DNA from: a gamma proteobacterium symbiont of Ctena orbiculata
GTDB taxonomy: Bacteria; Pseudomonadota; Gammaproteobacteria; Chromatiales; Chromatiaceae
Length of the DNA: 50,742 nt
Assembly: GCA_003094535.1 (NCBI GenBank)
Contig: NATV01000129.1
Coordinates: 1 to 50,742, forward strand
Reading direction: 5' to 3'
The notes under the pieces were generated by a model. The model saw only the letters and a program-made list of their open reading frames with translations, ran no database searches and was not told the origin of the DNA. Position numbers and translations under genes: made by a program. Position 1 is the stretch's first letter. Each line of letters begins with the position of its first letter. Positions 1-8,092 of this stretch are shown here, piece after piece.

Positions 1-366
1 ATCCGCCACGGTCTCGAAGGCGATGCCGGTTACCCCTGACTTGAGCAGGCGCCGGGTCAAGCCCTCGTCCGCCGCCAGGTGGAGAAAGCAGAACAGCAGC
101 TGCCCTTCCCTCAGCATCTCAGGCTCGTTGCCATAGGGCTCTTTGACCTTGACCACCAGTTCAGCCTGATCATACAGGGTCTGTGCATCGGCGACGGTCT
201 CCACCCCCACCTCCAGGTAGCGCTGATCCGGATAACCACTCGCCTCGCCTGCGCCCTGCTCCAGGATCACCTGATGCCCCGTCTTGACCAGCTCGCCACA
301 GGCCTCGGGCACCAAACCAACCCTGCCCTCGAGGGGTTTTATCTCTCTCGGTACACCGATTTTCAT
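1..366 (-). CDS. ald: Alanine dehydrogenase, N-terminal part (runs off the window)
   Basis: This gene reads leftwards and is cut by the window edge, so only the first 122 residues are seen. The protein begins MKIGVPREIKPLEGRVGLVP, the typical opening of alanine dehydrogenase and the related transhydrogenase alpha subunit, followed by a segment VVKVKEP and a LLFCFLHLA stretch that also fit the family. The enzyme oxidatively deaminates L-alanine to pyruvate with NAD+ in the cytoplasm. The ATG at 366 has a purine-rich GAGAGAAG about six bases upstream. It is divergent from trxB, with 173 bases between the starts. A transhydrogenase alpha subunit is the main alternative and would be settled by the missing C-terminus. 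Confidence 0.85.
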   Translation of the reverse strand, partial: MKIGVPREIKPLEGRVGLVPEACGELVKTGHQVILEQGAGEASGYPDQRYLEVGVETVADAQTLYDQAELVVKVKEPYGNEPEMLREGQLLFCFLHLAADEGLTRRLLKSGVTGIAFETVAD

Positions 367-533
367 TGACAACTTCTCTCGATTCTTTACCCCAGGGGGA
401 TGATTCCGTAGTATTCCCGCATTCCCGATTTAAGACTAGGATGCGGGTCACCGATTGGGGACGCGCCAGCCCAAGTCCATCTATAGATACGGTCTGCCAG
501 GCTTTCAGCCATGGTAGAGCAGAGCTGGAGTAA

Positions 534-1505
<972 letters not shown>

Positions 1506-1518
1506 GAGAAAAGAAATC

Positions 1519-1546
1519 CGCAAATGAACGCTAATGAACGCAAATG
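1519..1546. repeat. Short repeat of the CGCAAATGAACGC family
   Basis: Just after trxB the sequence contains CGCAAATGAACG, then CTAATGAACGCAAATG, a near-tandem doubling of the word AATGAACGC. The same word occurs in both arms of the inverted repeat at 24923-25131. This indicates a small dispersed repeat family in this genome. The annotated start codon of the lipocalin gene lies inside it. Confidence 0.5.
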
Positions 1547-2121
1547 TTTTTAGTGTTGCGGTGGGTGTCAGCCTAGGGCGCAAATTTGTTCTATTGGCTG
1601 TTGCCATCTCGCTGGTTGGCTGCACGCAACTGCCACGGGGAATTCAGCCCGTCGATGAATTTGATATCGACAGATATCTTGGTACCTGGTATGAAATAGC
1701 GCGCCTGGACCACCGTTTCGAAAGAGGGCTGGACAAGGTCACGGCAAACTATGCATTGCGAAACGATGGCGGCATCGATGTCATCAATAGAGGATTCTCA
1801 AGCGGGGATCAGACATGGAAGGAGGCCCAAGGCAAGGCTTACTTTGTCGGTGACTCTGCGACAGGTCACTTGAAGGTATCGTTTTTCGGTCCTTTTTACA
1901 GCTCCTATGTCGTATTCGAATTGGATAAGACCGATTATGAATATGCGTTTGTCTGCGGCTACAGCCGGGACTATCTTTGGCTTCTGGCAAGGAGGCCCAG
2001 CGTCGACGAAGAAATAATCGAGCGTTTTCTCAAACGCTCAAGATCACTGGACTTTGACACCGACGAGATCATCTTTGTTTCTCAAGACCCAACCGCTGAA
2101 GCTTTACAATACGACCAGTAA
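1534..2121 (+). CDS. blc: Outer-membrane lipocalin (Blc-like lipoprotein)
   Basis: The protein has a lipoprotein signal: RK at 16-17, a hydrophobic stretch, and the lipobox LVGC with Cys30 as the lipidated residue. The lipocalin signature GTWYEIARLDHRFERGL follows at 50-66, and the C-terminal part (FFGPFYSSYVVFELD, YLWLLARRP) matches bacterial lipocalin Blc. Blc-type proteins bind lysophospholipids or fatty acids and sit in the outer membrane. The ATG at 1534 lies within a short repeat and has no clear ribosome site; the in-frame GTG at 1561 is an alternative that still leaves a full signal peptide. Function is by family; the exact ligand is unknown. Confidence 0.9.
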   Translation: MNANVFSVAVGVSLGRKFVLLAVAISLVGCTQLPRGIQPVDEFDIDRYLGTWYEIARLDHRFERGLDKVTANYALRNDGGIDVINRGFSSGDQTWKEAQGKAYFVGDSATGHLKVSFFGPFYSSYVVFELDKTDYEYAFVCGYSRDYLWLLARRPSVDEEIIERFLKRSRSLDFDTDEIIFVSQDPTAEALQYDQ

Positions 2122-2231
2122 GATCACTTACCTCAACTGACAGGTCGTTCAGACCGGATAAGATCACAAATCACAGCTGCAGGAAGTGATTTCTTAGTGA
2201 TTGGCGGACGTCGCGATTGAGGTTTTTAACG

Positions 2232-2248
2232 ATGTGAAAATTTCACAT
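2232..2248. promoter_or_regulatory. Operator-like palindrome in the lipocalin-yjbQ gap
   Basis: The arms ATGTGAAA and TTTCACAT are perfectly complementary around one central base. The core resembles a CRP half-site pair (TGTGA and TCACA), but the spacing is five bases rather than the usual six. No start codon follows at promoter distance, so a regulatory role is uncertain. Confidence 0.25.
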
Positions 2249-2639
2249 ATAGAAAGATACATTTGTCACTTACCGATTATCAAGCAACGCCTATAGTTAA
2301 ATCACAAGGAGGTTGTTTCAATCAGGACCACTGATATATGGAGATGAATTGGGTATCTTCGGGTAGAAAATAAAATCGGAATCCACAATAAAAAGAATAA
2401 TCAAACTACTCAGCACAGGGACGTGCTGATTATCTTTCAGACTAGAATCCAAAATCCCGCCGCCGCCACCTTCCTGGCCAGTTAAATTTGCTGATGAGGA
2501 AGGTTCATCGCGCAGCCTCGGTTACACCTTGTTTGTCGCTGCAGATAATAGAGGAGGACAGCTTCCTGGCTGAAATGGAAGAACCCTGTATCCATGGAGA
2601 TCAACTGTCTTGGATGAATAACAATGAGATATGGCAACC

Positions 2640-2670
2640 AAAAAGCCCCTCGTTCTAATCCGGGGGCTTT
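2640..2670 (-). terminator. Rho-independent terminator of the yjbQ gene
   Basis: Read on the minus strand, AAAGCCCC pairs with GGGGCTTT around a 13-base loop, and the stem runs into a TTTTT tract (2644-2640). It lies 44 bases beyond the stop codon of the minus-strand yjbQ gene. Confidence 0.8.
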
Positions 2671-2713
2671 GATTGATTGGACCATTTCATCCTATTGTGC
2701 CGCATGTTTTTGC

Positions 2714-3121
2714 CTAACTGACCGAGATTAGGGTAACCACTACCCGCCGATCCCGCCTCGGACCGTCGAATTCGCAGAAGAAGATATTCTGCCAGCGGGA
2801 GAGGCCCAGTTTGCCGTCGATGATCGGCACGGTCTCGGATGGGCCCACCAGACCCGCCTTCAGATGACTGTCCCCATTGCCGTCCTGGGCATCGTGCAAC
2901 CAGACACCCCGGGGGATCATTTTACGCAGTAGGTCGATCACATCGGTCTGCACGCTCTGATCCCAGTTTTCCTGGATCATGATCGCCGCCGTGGCCCCTT
3001 GGGCGTAGGCATTGACCAGGCCTTGTTCGATCCCGCTCTGGTTTACCAGACGCTCGACCTGGTCGGTTATATCCACGAGGATCTCCCGGCTGTGGGTCTC
3101 TAAATGTATCGTCTCACGCAT
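2714..3121 (-). CDS. yjbQ: YjbQ/UPF0047 family protein
   Basis: The 135-residue protein matches the UPF0047/YjbQ family in length and in its C-terminal signature: GNGDSHLKAGLVGPSE at about 83-98, then IIDGKLGLSRWQNIFFCEFD, with the end carrying RRVVVTLI. Family members form trimers with a conserved metal- or phosphate-binding His/Asp/Glu set and some have been described as secondary thiamine-phosphate synthases. The gene is alone on its strand and ends at a strong terminator. The start ATG is preceded by a modest AGG. The biochemical role in this organism is not shown by context. Confidence 0.88.
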   Translation of the reverse strand: MRETIHLETHSREILVDITDQVERLVNQSGIEQGLVNAYAQGATAAIMIQENWDQSVQTDVIDLLRKMIPRGVWLHDAQDGNGDSHLKAGLVGPSETVPIIDGKLGLSRWQNIFFCEFDGPRRDRRVVVTLISVS

Positions 3122-3284
3122 ACCTGGAACTCACTCTTGGGCCATAGGACGCCAGCCATAACTGAACCGCCAACGGATTTACAATCCCGCCACCTGACCC
3201 ATCATCGCAGTACAAAACCCGATATTTCAACCATATAAGGCAGTTTCATTATGCCTCCCCATGGCAATTTACAGGCTATTTTAC

Positions 3285-3312
3285 AACACGCCAATTTGGC
3301 ATGTTTTTTTTG
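3285..3312 (+). terminator. Orphan terminator-like hairpin with a T tract
   Basis: AACACGCC and GGCATGTT form an eight-pair stem with one mismatch around the loop AATTT, directly followed by eight T residues. This is a good plus-strand intrinsic terminator, yet no plus-strand gene ends nearby; the lipocalin stops 1.16 kb upstream. It may end a small RNA or an antisense transcript. Because it is also a near-palindrome about 150 bases before the sigma-54 site, it could instead be an activator-binding site. Confidence 0.45.
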
Positions 3313-3456
3313 TTTAGATAACAGGCGTTTACATCCGTCCGCTTAAAAAAGCACGACAGATTGTCAGGTTCAAGGGATCAAAGGCGCCTGTTTTGACATC
3401 CTTCCATAGGCACTTTTTCCAAAACAATCAATAGGATATCGAATTGGCGCAAGCAA

Positions 3457-3472
3457 TGGCACAGGGATTGCT
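3457..3472 (+). promoter_or_regulatory. Sigma-54 (RpoN) promoter candidate for the redox operon
   Basis: TGGCAC followed by six bases and TGCT gives GG at 3458-3459 and GC at 3470-3471, exactly the GG-N10-GC spacing of -24/-12 promoters, with TGGCAC and TTGCT both matching consensus. Transcription would begin near 3483, leaving a leader of about 160 bases before the first Tat protein gene. An enhancer-binding activator would be required; none is encoded in this window. Confidence 0.55.
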
Positions 3473-3644
3473 GCTGGCTAATAGTTGCGCTTGCAGGGGC
3501 CAACTTAGATCTGCAGTAAAAAAATATCGCGATTGCAGGATTCCGAATTCGTTGACGTGGTAAAGCTTCACCGGCGCCGACCACCGCGCCGGGCGGTATG
3601 AACGCATGCATCGACGATTCTGATCCAGGCCAAGGGGGATTGAA

Positions 3645-3980
3645 ATGAAGAGACGATGGTTCATACCGCTACCCAAGTGGTTGTTCGGTGGCGATGCCAA
3701 GCCAGGGCAGGGTCGGCCCAACGGCAGTGACGAGCCAGATGCCAAGCGCCGGCGTTTTTTCACCCGCGCCGCCGTCAGTGCGGTGAGTGTGACCGGTACT
3801 GCCGGTCTGGCCAAGGCGGTGGTGGACAACCTCCCGCAACCCGACCTGAAACAGCGCTACAACAAAGATGCCGTCAACGGTGAAGAGGAGCTCCTGTCCC
3901 GTGAATATGTGCTCATGACCGAGCGTGAAAAGCAGATCATGGTGCAGACACTCATCGAAAACTACGACGAAAAATCCTGA
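3645..3980 (+). CDS. Small Tat-signal protein of the NrfD-type redox operon
   Basis: The 111-residue protein carries a twin-arginine motif RRRFFTR at 35-41 followed by a hydrophobic AAVSAVSVTGTAGLAKAVV stretch, so it is likely exported folded or anchored by its signal. It has no cysteine, so it binds no iron-sulfur cluster or c-type haem. Its C-terminal segment at 88-110 (Y-x-L-M-T-E-x-E-K-Q then L, Y, E) is clearly related to residues 59-81 of the ferredoxin encoded next. A strong AGGGGG ribosome site precedes the ATG, and the next gene starts 53 bases after the stop. I do not recognise a named family; an accessory subunit or chaperone for the complex is inference. Confidence 0.8.
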   Translation: MKRRWFIPLPKWLFGGDAKPGQGRPNGSDEPDAKRRRFFTRAAVSAVSVTGTAGLAKAVVDNLPQPDLKQRYNKDAVNGEEELLSREYVLMTEREKQIMVQTLIENYDEKS

Positions 3981-4033
3981 TCATCGGGTGATCGTTCCAT
4001 TCTATTCGATAGCCACTTGATCAGAGGACAACC

Positions 4034-5062
4034 ATGCCCAATCAAGAAAAGAGCAAAGAAAAAGATAGCAAACTCACCACCCGCCGGGATTTTCTGCGCG
4101 GCGCGGGCAACTACACGGTGGCATCACTCTCCGGAGCGGCGATGCTGCTGTCCAATCCCAAACCGGCAAAAGCGAATGTCACATGGGCGGAACACTTCCA
4201 GAAAAACTACCGACTGATGACCGAAGAGGAGAAGCAGGAGGCCATCGAACGCCTTGAAACCCGGTACTCCGAGGAGTACGGCCAAAAAGTCACAGTAGAC
4301 GGTACACCCTCCATAGATGGTGTTCTATTTGGTTATGCGCTGAATATTCAAAAGTGCATCGGTTGTCGGCGATGCGTTAAGGCCTGCGTGGCTGAGAACA
4401 ACCAGTCCCGCGGTGATGAACAGCAGATCGAATGGATTCGGGTTTTACGCATGGAAAAGGGGAATTTTTCCGCGGAGGACAGGGATCAGCATGGCTATCC
4501 GGAATCTTTTGGCGTTCAGGTCGGCGGTAACGCCTATAAACCTGCGGGGGTGGTGCTGGAGGGCCAACACTACTATGAGCCCGACCAGGTACCGGAAAAG
4601 GATGCCTTCTACTTCCCCATGCAATGCATGCAGTGTGAGAAGCCCCCATGCGTGAAGGTCTGTCCGGTACGCACAACCTATCGCGATCCGGACGGCATTG
4701 TCGTCGTCGACTACAACTGGTGCATCGGCTGTCGCATGTGCATCGGTGCCTGTCCCTACTGGGCAAGGCGATTCAACTGGGGCGAACCCAATCTACCGAA
4801 GGAGGAGTTGAATCCCCACACCCACTATCTCGGCAACCGCCCGCGTATGAAAGGGGTTGTGGAGAAGTGCACATACTGCGTGCAACGCACCCGCAAGGGG
4901 CGTTGGACTGCATGCGTCGAGGTCTGTCCCGTCGGCGCACGCAAATTCGGCAATCTACTGGATCCTAACAGTGAAATCCGCAAGGTCCTCGCCAAAAAGA
5001 AGGTGTTTCGCCTGCGGGCCGATCTCAACACCTATCCGAAGTTTTTCTATTTCATGGATTAA
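4034..5062 (+). CDS. Tat-exported four-cluster ferredoxin subunit (NrfC/HybA/DsrO-like)
   Basis: The 342-residue protein has a Tat signal TTRRDFLRG at 15-23. Sixteen cysteines form four 4Fe-4S sites: C108-C111-C114-C118, C198-C201-C206-C210, C230-C233-C236-C240, and C279-C282-C294-C298. This is the layout of the iron-sulfur subunits that pair with NrfD/PsrC-type membrane proteins. It should pass electrons in the periplasm between the membrane subunit and a cytochrome or catalytic partner. Residues 59-81 repeat the segment found at the end of the preceding Tat protein. No molybdopterin subunit is encoded nearby, which is unusual for such ferredoxins outside Nrf-, Qrc- and Dsr-like complexes. 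AGAGGA precedes the ATG. The stop touches the next open frame. Confidence 0.93.
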   Translation: MPNQEKSKEKDSKLTTRRDFLRGAGNYTVASLSGAAMLLSNPKPAKANVTWAEHFQKNYRLMTEEEKQEAIERLETRYSEEYGQKVTVDGTPSIDGVLFGYALNIQKCIGCRRCVKACVAENNQSRGDEQQIEWIRVLRMEKGNFSAEDRDQHGYPESFGVQVGGNAYKPAGVVLEGQHYYEPDQVPEKDAFYFPMQCMQCEKPPCVKVCPVRTTYRDPDGIVVVDYNWCIGCRMCIGACPYWARRFNWGEPNLPKEELNPHTHYLGNRPRMKGVVEKCTYCVQRTRKGRWTACVEVCPVGARKFGNLLDPNSEIRKVLAKKKVFRLRADLNTYPKFFYFMD

Positions 5063-5073
5063 TGGGAGATCTC

Positions 5074-6330
5074 ATGATGCGTTTTACTCAATTCGTGGTC
5101 GATTTCCTGCGGGCGGGATTCACCGGCGGCATCCTGTACTGGTGCTGGATGCTTTTCCTCGCATTCTTCATCATGCTCTGGGGCTACGGCGAGTATGTGC
5201 AGATCGCCAACGGCATGATCGTCACCAATCTCAATGATCAGGTCAGCTGGGGATTCTACCTGGCCAATTTCGTCTTCATGGTCGGCGTGGCCGCGGCCGC
5301 GGTCACCGTGGTGTTTCCCGCCTATGTCTACAAGCACAAGGAGCTGCACCGAATCGTCATCCTCGGTGAGATGCTCGCCATTGCCGCCGTGGTGATGTGC
5401 CTGTTGTTCGTGATTGCGCACATGGGAAGACCGGACCGGCTATGGCATATCCTTCCCGTGATCGGCATCTTCAACTGGCCCCATGCAATGTTGACATGGG
5501 ATGTGATCGTACTCAGCGGCTATCTGCTGCTCAACATCATCGGCGGTTTCTACTACCTGTATAAAAAATATGCCGGCACCGAAGTCAACAAGACGTTCTA
5601 TCTTACGATTGTCTATATCGCCATCGTCTGGGCGCTGAGTATCCATACGGTTACCGCTTTCCTGATCAATACCATGCCGGCGCGTCCGATGTGGTTCCAC
5701 TCGGTCATGCCGATCAAGTTCATTACCACCGCCTTTGCCGCCGGTCCTTCACTGATTATCATCGTATTCCTTCTGGTGCGTCGATTCACCCCAATGAAGA
5801 TCGCCGATGAAGCCTTCCACCTGCTCTCCCAAATCGTAGTCTGGTGCCTCGGTATCGCCCTGTTTCTGACCATGTCTGAAATCGTGACCGAGCTCTACCC
5901 GGCCACCGAACACTCCCTGGGCCTGCAATATCTGATGTTTGGACATAACGGCCTCAACTCCCTGGTGCCCTATTTCTGGACCGCACTCACCCTGATGGTG
6001 GTGTCATTCGTGCTGTTGCTGATACCCAGACTCAGAAAGAACCTGACCCTGCTGCCCTTCATCTGCGCAGCCGCTTTTATCGGCATTTGGATCGAAAAGG
6101 GTATGGGCCTGATGCTGCCCGGCGTTATCCCGACGCCGATCGGCGAGTTCGCGGAGTATACACCGAGCCATATCGAACTCATGGTTGTCGGCGGAGTATG
6201 GGCGATCGGTTTTTTCTTGCTCACCTTCATGCTTAAAGGCGCGGTCGCCGTACTTTTGGGCGAGGTTAGTTATCAGCCGCGGGCCGGCAAGCAACCTGTT
6301 TCAAGTGAACAGGGAGAAGCGACAATCTAA
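5074..6330 (+). CDS. nrfD: NrfD/PsrC-type membrane subunit
   Basis: The protein is a multi-helix membrane protein with about ten hydrophobic segments and the character of the NrfD/PsrC/HybB family: an acidic, aromatic-rich N-terminus, conserved WHSVMPIKFI-like loops, and GHNGLNSLVPYFW. Family members exchange electrons with the quinone pool, passing them to or from a periplasmic ferredoxin. I place the start at 5074 because GGGAG lies five bases upstream (eight before the second ATG at 5077); a frame-extending ATG at 5062 overlaps the previous stop but has no ribosome site. It directly follows its predicted ferredoxin partner. The gene symbol is the family name, not a claim of nitrite reduction. 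Confidence 0.9.
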   Translation: MMRFTQFVVDFLRAGFTGGILYWCWMLFLAFFIMLWGYGEYVQIANGMIVTNLNDQVSWGFYLANFVFMVGVAAAAVTVVFPAYVYKHKELHRIVILGEMLAIAAVVMCLLFVIAHMGRPDRLWHILPVIGIFNWPHAMLTWDVIVLSGYLLLNIIGGFYYLYKKYAGTEVNKTFYLTIVYIAIVWALSIHTVTAFLINTMPARPMWFHSVMPIKFITTAFAAGPSLIIIVFLLVRRFTPMKIADEAFHLLSQIVVWCLGIALFLTMSEIVTELYPATEHSLGLQYLMFGHNGLNSLVPYFWTALTLMVVSFVLLLIPRLRKNLTLLPFICAAAFIGIWIEKGMGLMLPGVIPTPIGEFAEYTPSHIELMVVGGVWAIGFFLLTFMLKGAVAVLLGEVSYQPRAGKQPVSSEQGEATI

Positions 6331-6376
6331 GTTCATGACTCATGGAATGTACAGACAAAATCGATTTGGAGAAAAA

Positions 6377-7189
6377 ATGATGACAAGCTATCGAAACTAT
6401 CTGTCAATCATGGGTTTGTGTTTGCTCGCGATCTTGTCGATCAAACCTGCGCTGGGCGCCGAGTTGCCGCAAAACAGCGAGTGTTTTGAAAGCAGGGACG
6501 GTATGTCTCAGGTTAATGTCCATGACACAGCAACGGGTGTGGTGAATGTGAAATGCTCACCCGATACCGGAGGCGTGCTGTGGTGGGGAGATCCTTTCGA
6601 AGGCACCATCCCCATGGGGGATATGGAAGTTGAAGCAGACTACTGGCACGAAGAGGCCGTGGTGAAACCCCGTGAACCGCAGATAGACAGGAACAAAATG
6701 CTGACAATATGCGGCATGGCCTGCCACAACGGCGTCTACGTTCCGATCCCATACAACAAGGATCCCCGCCCGTTGAAGATGCATCTGGACATCATCCCGG
6801 ATGCCATGAATCTTAAACATGGCAAAGGGAGCGTTTGGTGTCTGGATTGTCACCACTTGGTCGATCGCACCAAGCTGATCGACAACTTCGGTTATTCAGT
6901 CAGCTTCAACCAACCGCAGAAGCTCTGCGGCAAGTGCCACGGTCAGGTCTATCGTTCCTGGCGCGACGGTATCCACGGAAAACGCATCGGGATGTGGGAC
7001 AAGGGCGGTAAAAAACGCTGGTGGGTCTGCACTGAATGCCACAATCCGCACGATGTTGAACAGGGCGATAGAAACTCCGGTTACGCCCAGTTGGCCCCGG
7101 AACCTGCACCCAACCTGCCTAAGGGGATGACTAATGCGGACCATGAAAGGATGCATCATGGTCCAAGCAAAAGTGAATCACTGCATTAA
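6377..7189 (+). CDS. Exported multihaem cytochrome c (three CXXCH plus one CX3CH)
   Basis: The 270-residue protein starts at the ATG pair 6377/6380 behind GGAG; the open frame extends upstream into the NrfD gene but without a start signal. A signal peptide spans about 1-28 (cut after ALGA). Haem motifs are CLDCH at 155-159, CGKCH at 184-188 and CTECH at 218-222, plus CGMACH at 112-117, where three rather than two residues separate the cysteines. Extra histidines (HH at 159-160, H200, H225) could be second ligands. It is probably the periplasmic electron partner of the ferredoxin-NrfD module, like NrfB or the Cbc-type cytochromes of metal reducers. The two extra cysteines C36 and C60 may form a disulfide. 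The gene begins 46 bases after nrfD. Confidence 0.88.
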   Translation: MMTSYRNYLSIMGLCLLAILSIKPALGAELPQNSECFESRDGMSQVNVHDTATGVVNVKCSPDTGGVLWWGDPFEGTIPMGDMEVEADYWHEEAVVKPREPQIDRNKMLTICGMACHNGVYVPIPYNKDPRPLKMHLDIIPDAMNLKHGKGSVWCLDCHHLVDRTKLIDNFGYSVSFNQPQKLCGKCHGQVYRSWRDGIHGKRIGMWDKGGKKRWWVCTECHNPHDVEQGDRNSGYAQLAPEPAPNLPKGMTNADHERMHHGPSKSESLH

Positions 7190-7267
7190 GGTTGGCTGCT
7201 AAAACGATAACCATGTACTGACGCTGGCCAGGATACCGGGATACTTGTCCATGTTCCGTAATTTACA

Positions 7268-8050
7268 ATGAAAACCAAACTGGTCGATGGGGAAAGAGGC
7301 GTGACAACAAGTTTCCAGAATAGAGAAAAGACCAGGCGACAGGCATTCGAGTCGATCTGGGAAAGCCAGATCGATGCGGTGTTTGCCGATGTCGCAGCGG
7401 TCTATGACAGAGCCAACGATTTTGCCAGTCTCGGTACCCTGAAAGGTCTGCGTCGTAAGTTCATTGCGACGATTGACGTATCCCCCGGGCAACGGGTCCT
7501 CGATGTCTGCGCCGGAACCAACGTGATCGGCATCGATTTGCTGAAAAAGGAGCCGGACCTTGATATCCACGCCGTCGATCGCAGTGACGCCATGCAGAAA
7601 GTCGGCAAAGACCGTGCTTCACAGCAGGGCTTTGAAATCAAGGGGCGCATCTGCGATGTGCACCAACTGCCGTTCCCCGACAACCATTTCGATATCGTCA
7701 CCCTGCAGTACGCGACACGCCACTTGCGCGTGATTGATGTTTTCTCGGAGATCAATCGGGTGCTCAAACCGGGGGGACACTTCTATCACTTCGACATGCT
7801 CAGGCCGGCCAACAAAATCATCGAAGAGGCATATTGCCTCTATTTGAAAGGGTGTCTCAAAACGATCTCCTGGGCCATCAATTGTGGTCCCGAAGCGAGA
7901 ACCTGCTGTGACTACTTCATCGATGCCATACGTCTCTTCTACTCCACGGATGAACTCTCTCGCCTGCTCTCAGAATTGGGTTTTTCCGATGTCGACGGCA
8001 GATCACTGCTGGGCGGTACGGTTGCGATCCATAAGGCGTGCAAGGTTTAG
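7268..8050 (+). CDS. UbiE/COQ5-like SAM-dependent methyltransferase
   Basis: The 260-residue protein shows class I methyltransferase motifs: motif I VLDVCAGTN at about 78-86, an acidic residue at the end of strand 2 (IHAVDRSD), LPFPDNHFDIVTLQYATRH as motif II, and RVLKPGGHFYHFDML as motif III. This set is typical of the UbiE-related family that methylates quinone precursors. The N-terminal FADVAAVYDRANDFASLG resembles the YDxxN segment of UbiE. It lies 78 bases after the cytochrome gene and ten before the next short frame, so it is probably cotranscribed. The ATG at 7268 lacks a ribosome site; a GTG at 7301 behind GGGGAA is an alternative. The substrate is unknown. Confidence 0.85.
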   Translation: MKTKLVDGERGVTTSFQNREKTRRQAFESIWESQIDAVFADVAAVYDRANDFASLGTLKGLRRKFIATIDVSPGQRVLDVCAGTNVIGIDLLKKEPDLDIHAVDRSDAMQKVGKDRASQQGFEIKGRICDVHQLPFPDNHFDIVTLQYATRHLRVIDVFSEINRVLKPGGHFYHFDMLRPANKIIEEAYCLYLKGCLKTISWAINCGPEARTCCDYFIDAIRLFYSTDELSRLLSELGFSDVDGRSLLGGTVAIHKACKV

Positions 8051-8059
8051 GAGAAGTTG

Positions 8060-8092
8060 ATGACAGATGCGCAGATAGATTATGAGAAATGA
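8060..8092 (+). CDS. Possible ten-codon leader or coupling ORF before cytochrome c
   Basis: A GGAGAAG ribosome site at 8050-8056 sits correctly before an ATG at 8060 that opens only MTDAQIDYEK before a TGA at 8090-8092. It overlaps the start region of the following cytochrome gene (ATG at 8082 or 8097). It could couple translation of the cytochrome to upstream ribosomes, or be the remnant of an older start. Nothing shows that the peptide itself matters. Confidence 0.3.
   Translation: MTDAQIDYEK

Larger units (their letters stand above)
2122..2713. other. Intergenic stretch, no convincing gene
   Basis: About 590 bases lie between the lipocalin and yjbQ genes, which converge here. It is more AT-rich than its neighbours. 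I see one near-perfect palindrome at 2232-2248 and the intrinsic terminator of yjbQ at 2640-2670. The longest reading frame (67 codons, minus strand, 2482-2685) runs through that terminator and has no recognisable features. Confidence 0.5.
3122..3644. other. Regulatory intergenic region upstream of the redox operon
   Basis: More than 500 bases separate yjbQ (minus) from the redox operon (plus). The region holds an orphan intrinsic terminator at 3285-3312 and a sigma-54-type promoter candidate at 3457-3472. I see no convincing gene: the two overlapping minus-strand frames between 3378 and 3829 have no recognisable features, and one of them runs through the start of the next gene. Confidence 0.5.

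Noticed and set aside
2234-2247. CRP-binding site
   Set aside because: The TGTGA and TCACA halves are present, but the spacer is five bases instead of six and no promoter is visible.
2482-2685. 67-codon minus-strand frame after yjbQ
   Set aside because: It runs through the yjbQ terminator and shows no domain or ribosome site.
3370-3382. FNR-like box (TTCAA and ATCAA) near the redox promoter
   Set aside because: The spacer is three bases rather than four and the first half-site deviates, so it is not a credible FNR site.
3378-3829. Two overlapping minus-strand frames before the redox operon
   Set aside because: They cross the promoter region and the start of the Tat protein gene and have no recognisable content.
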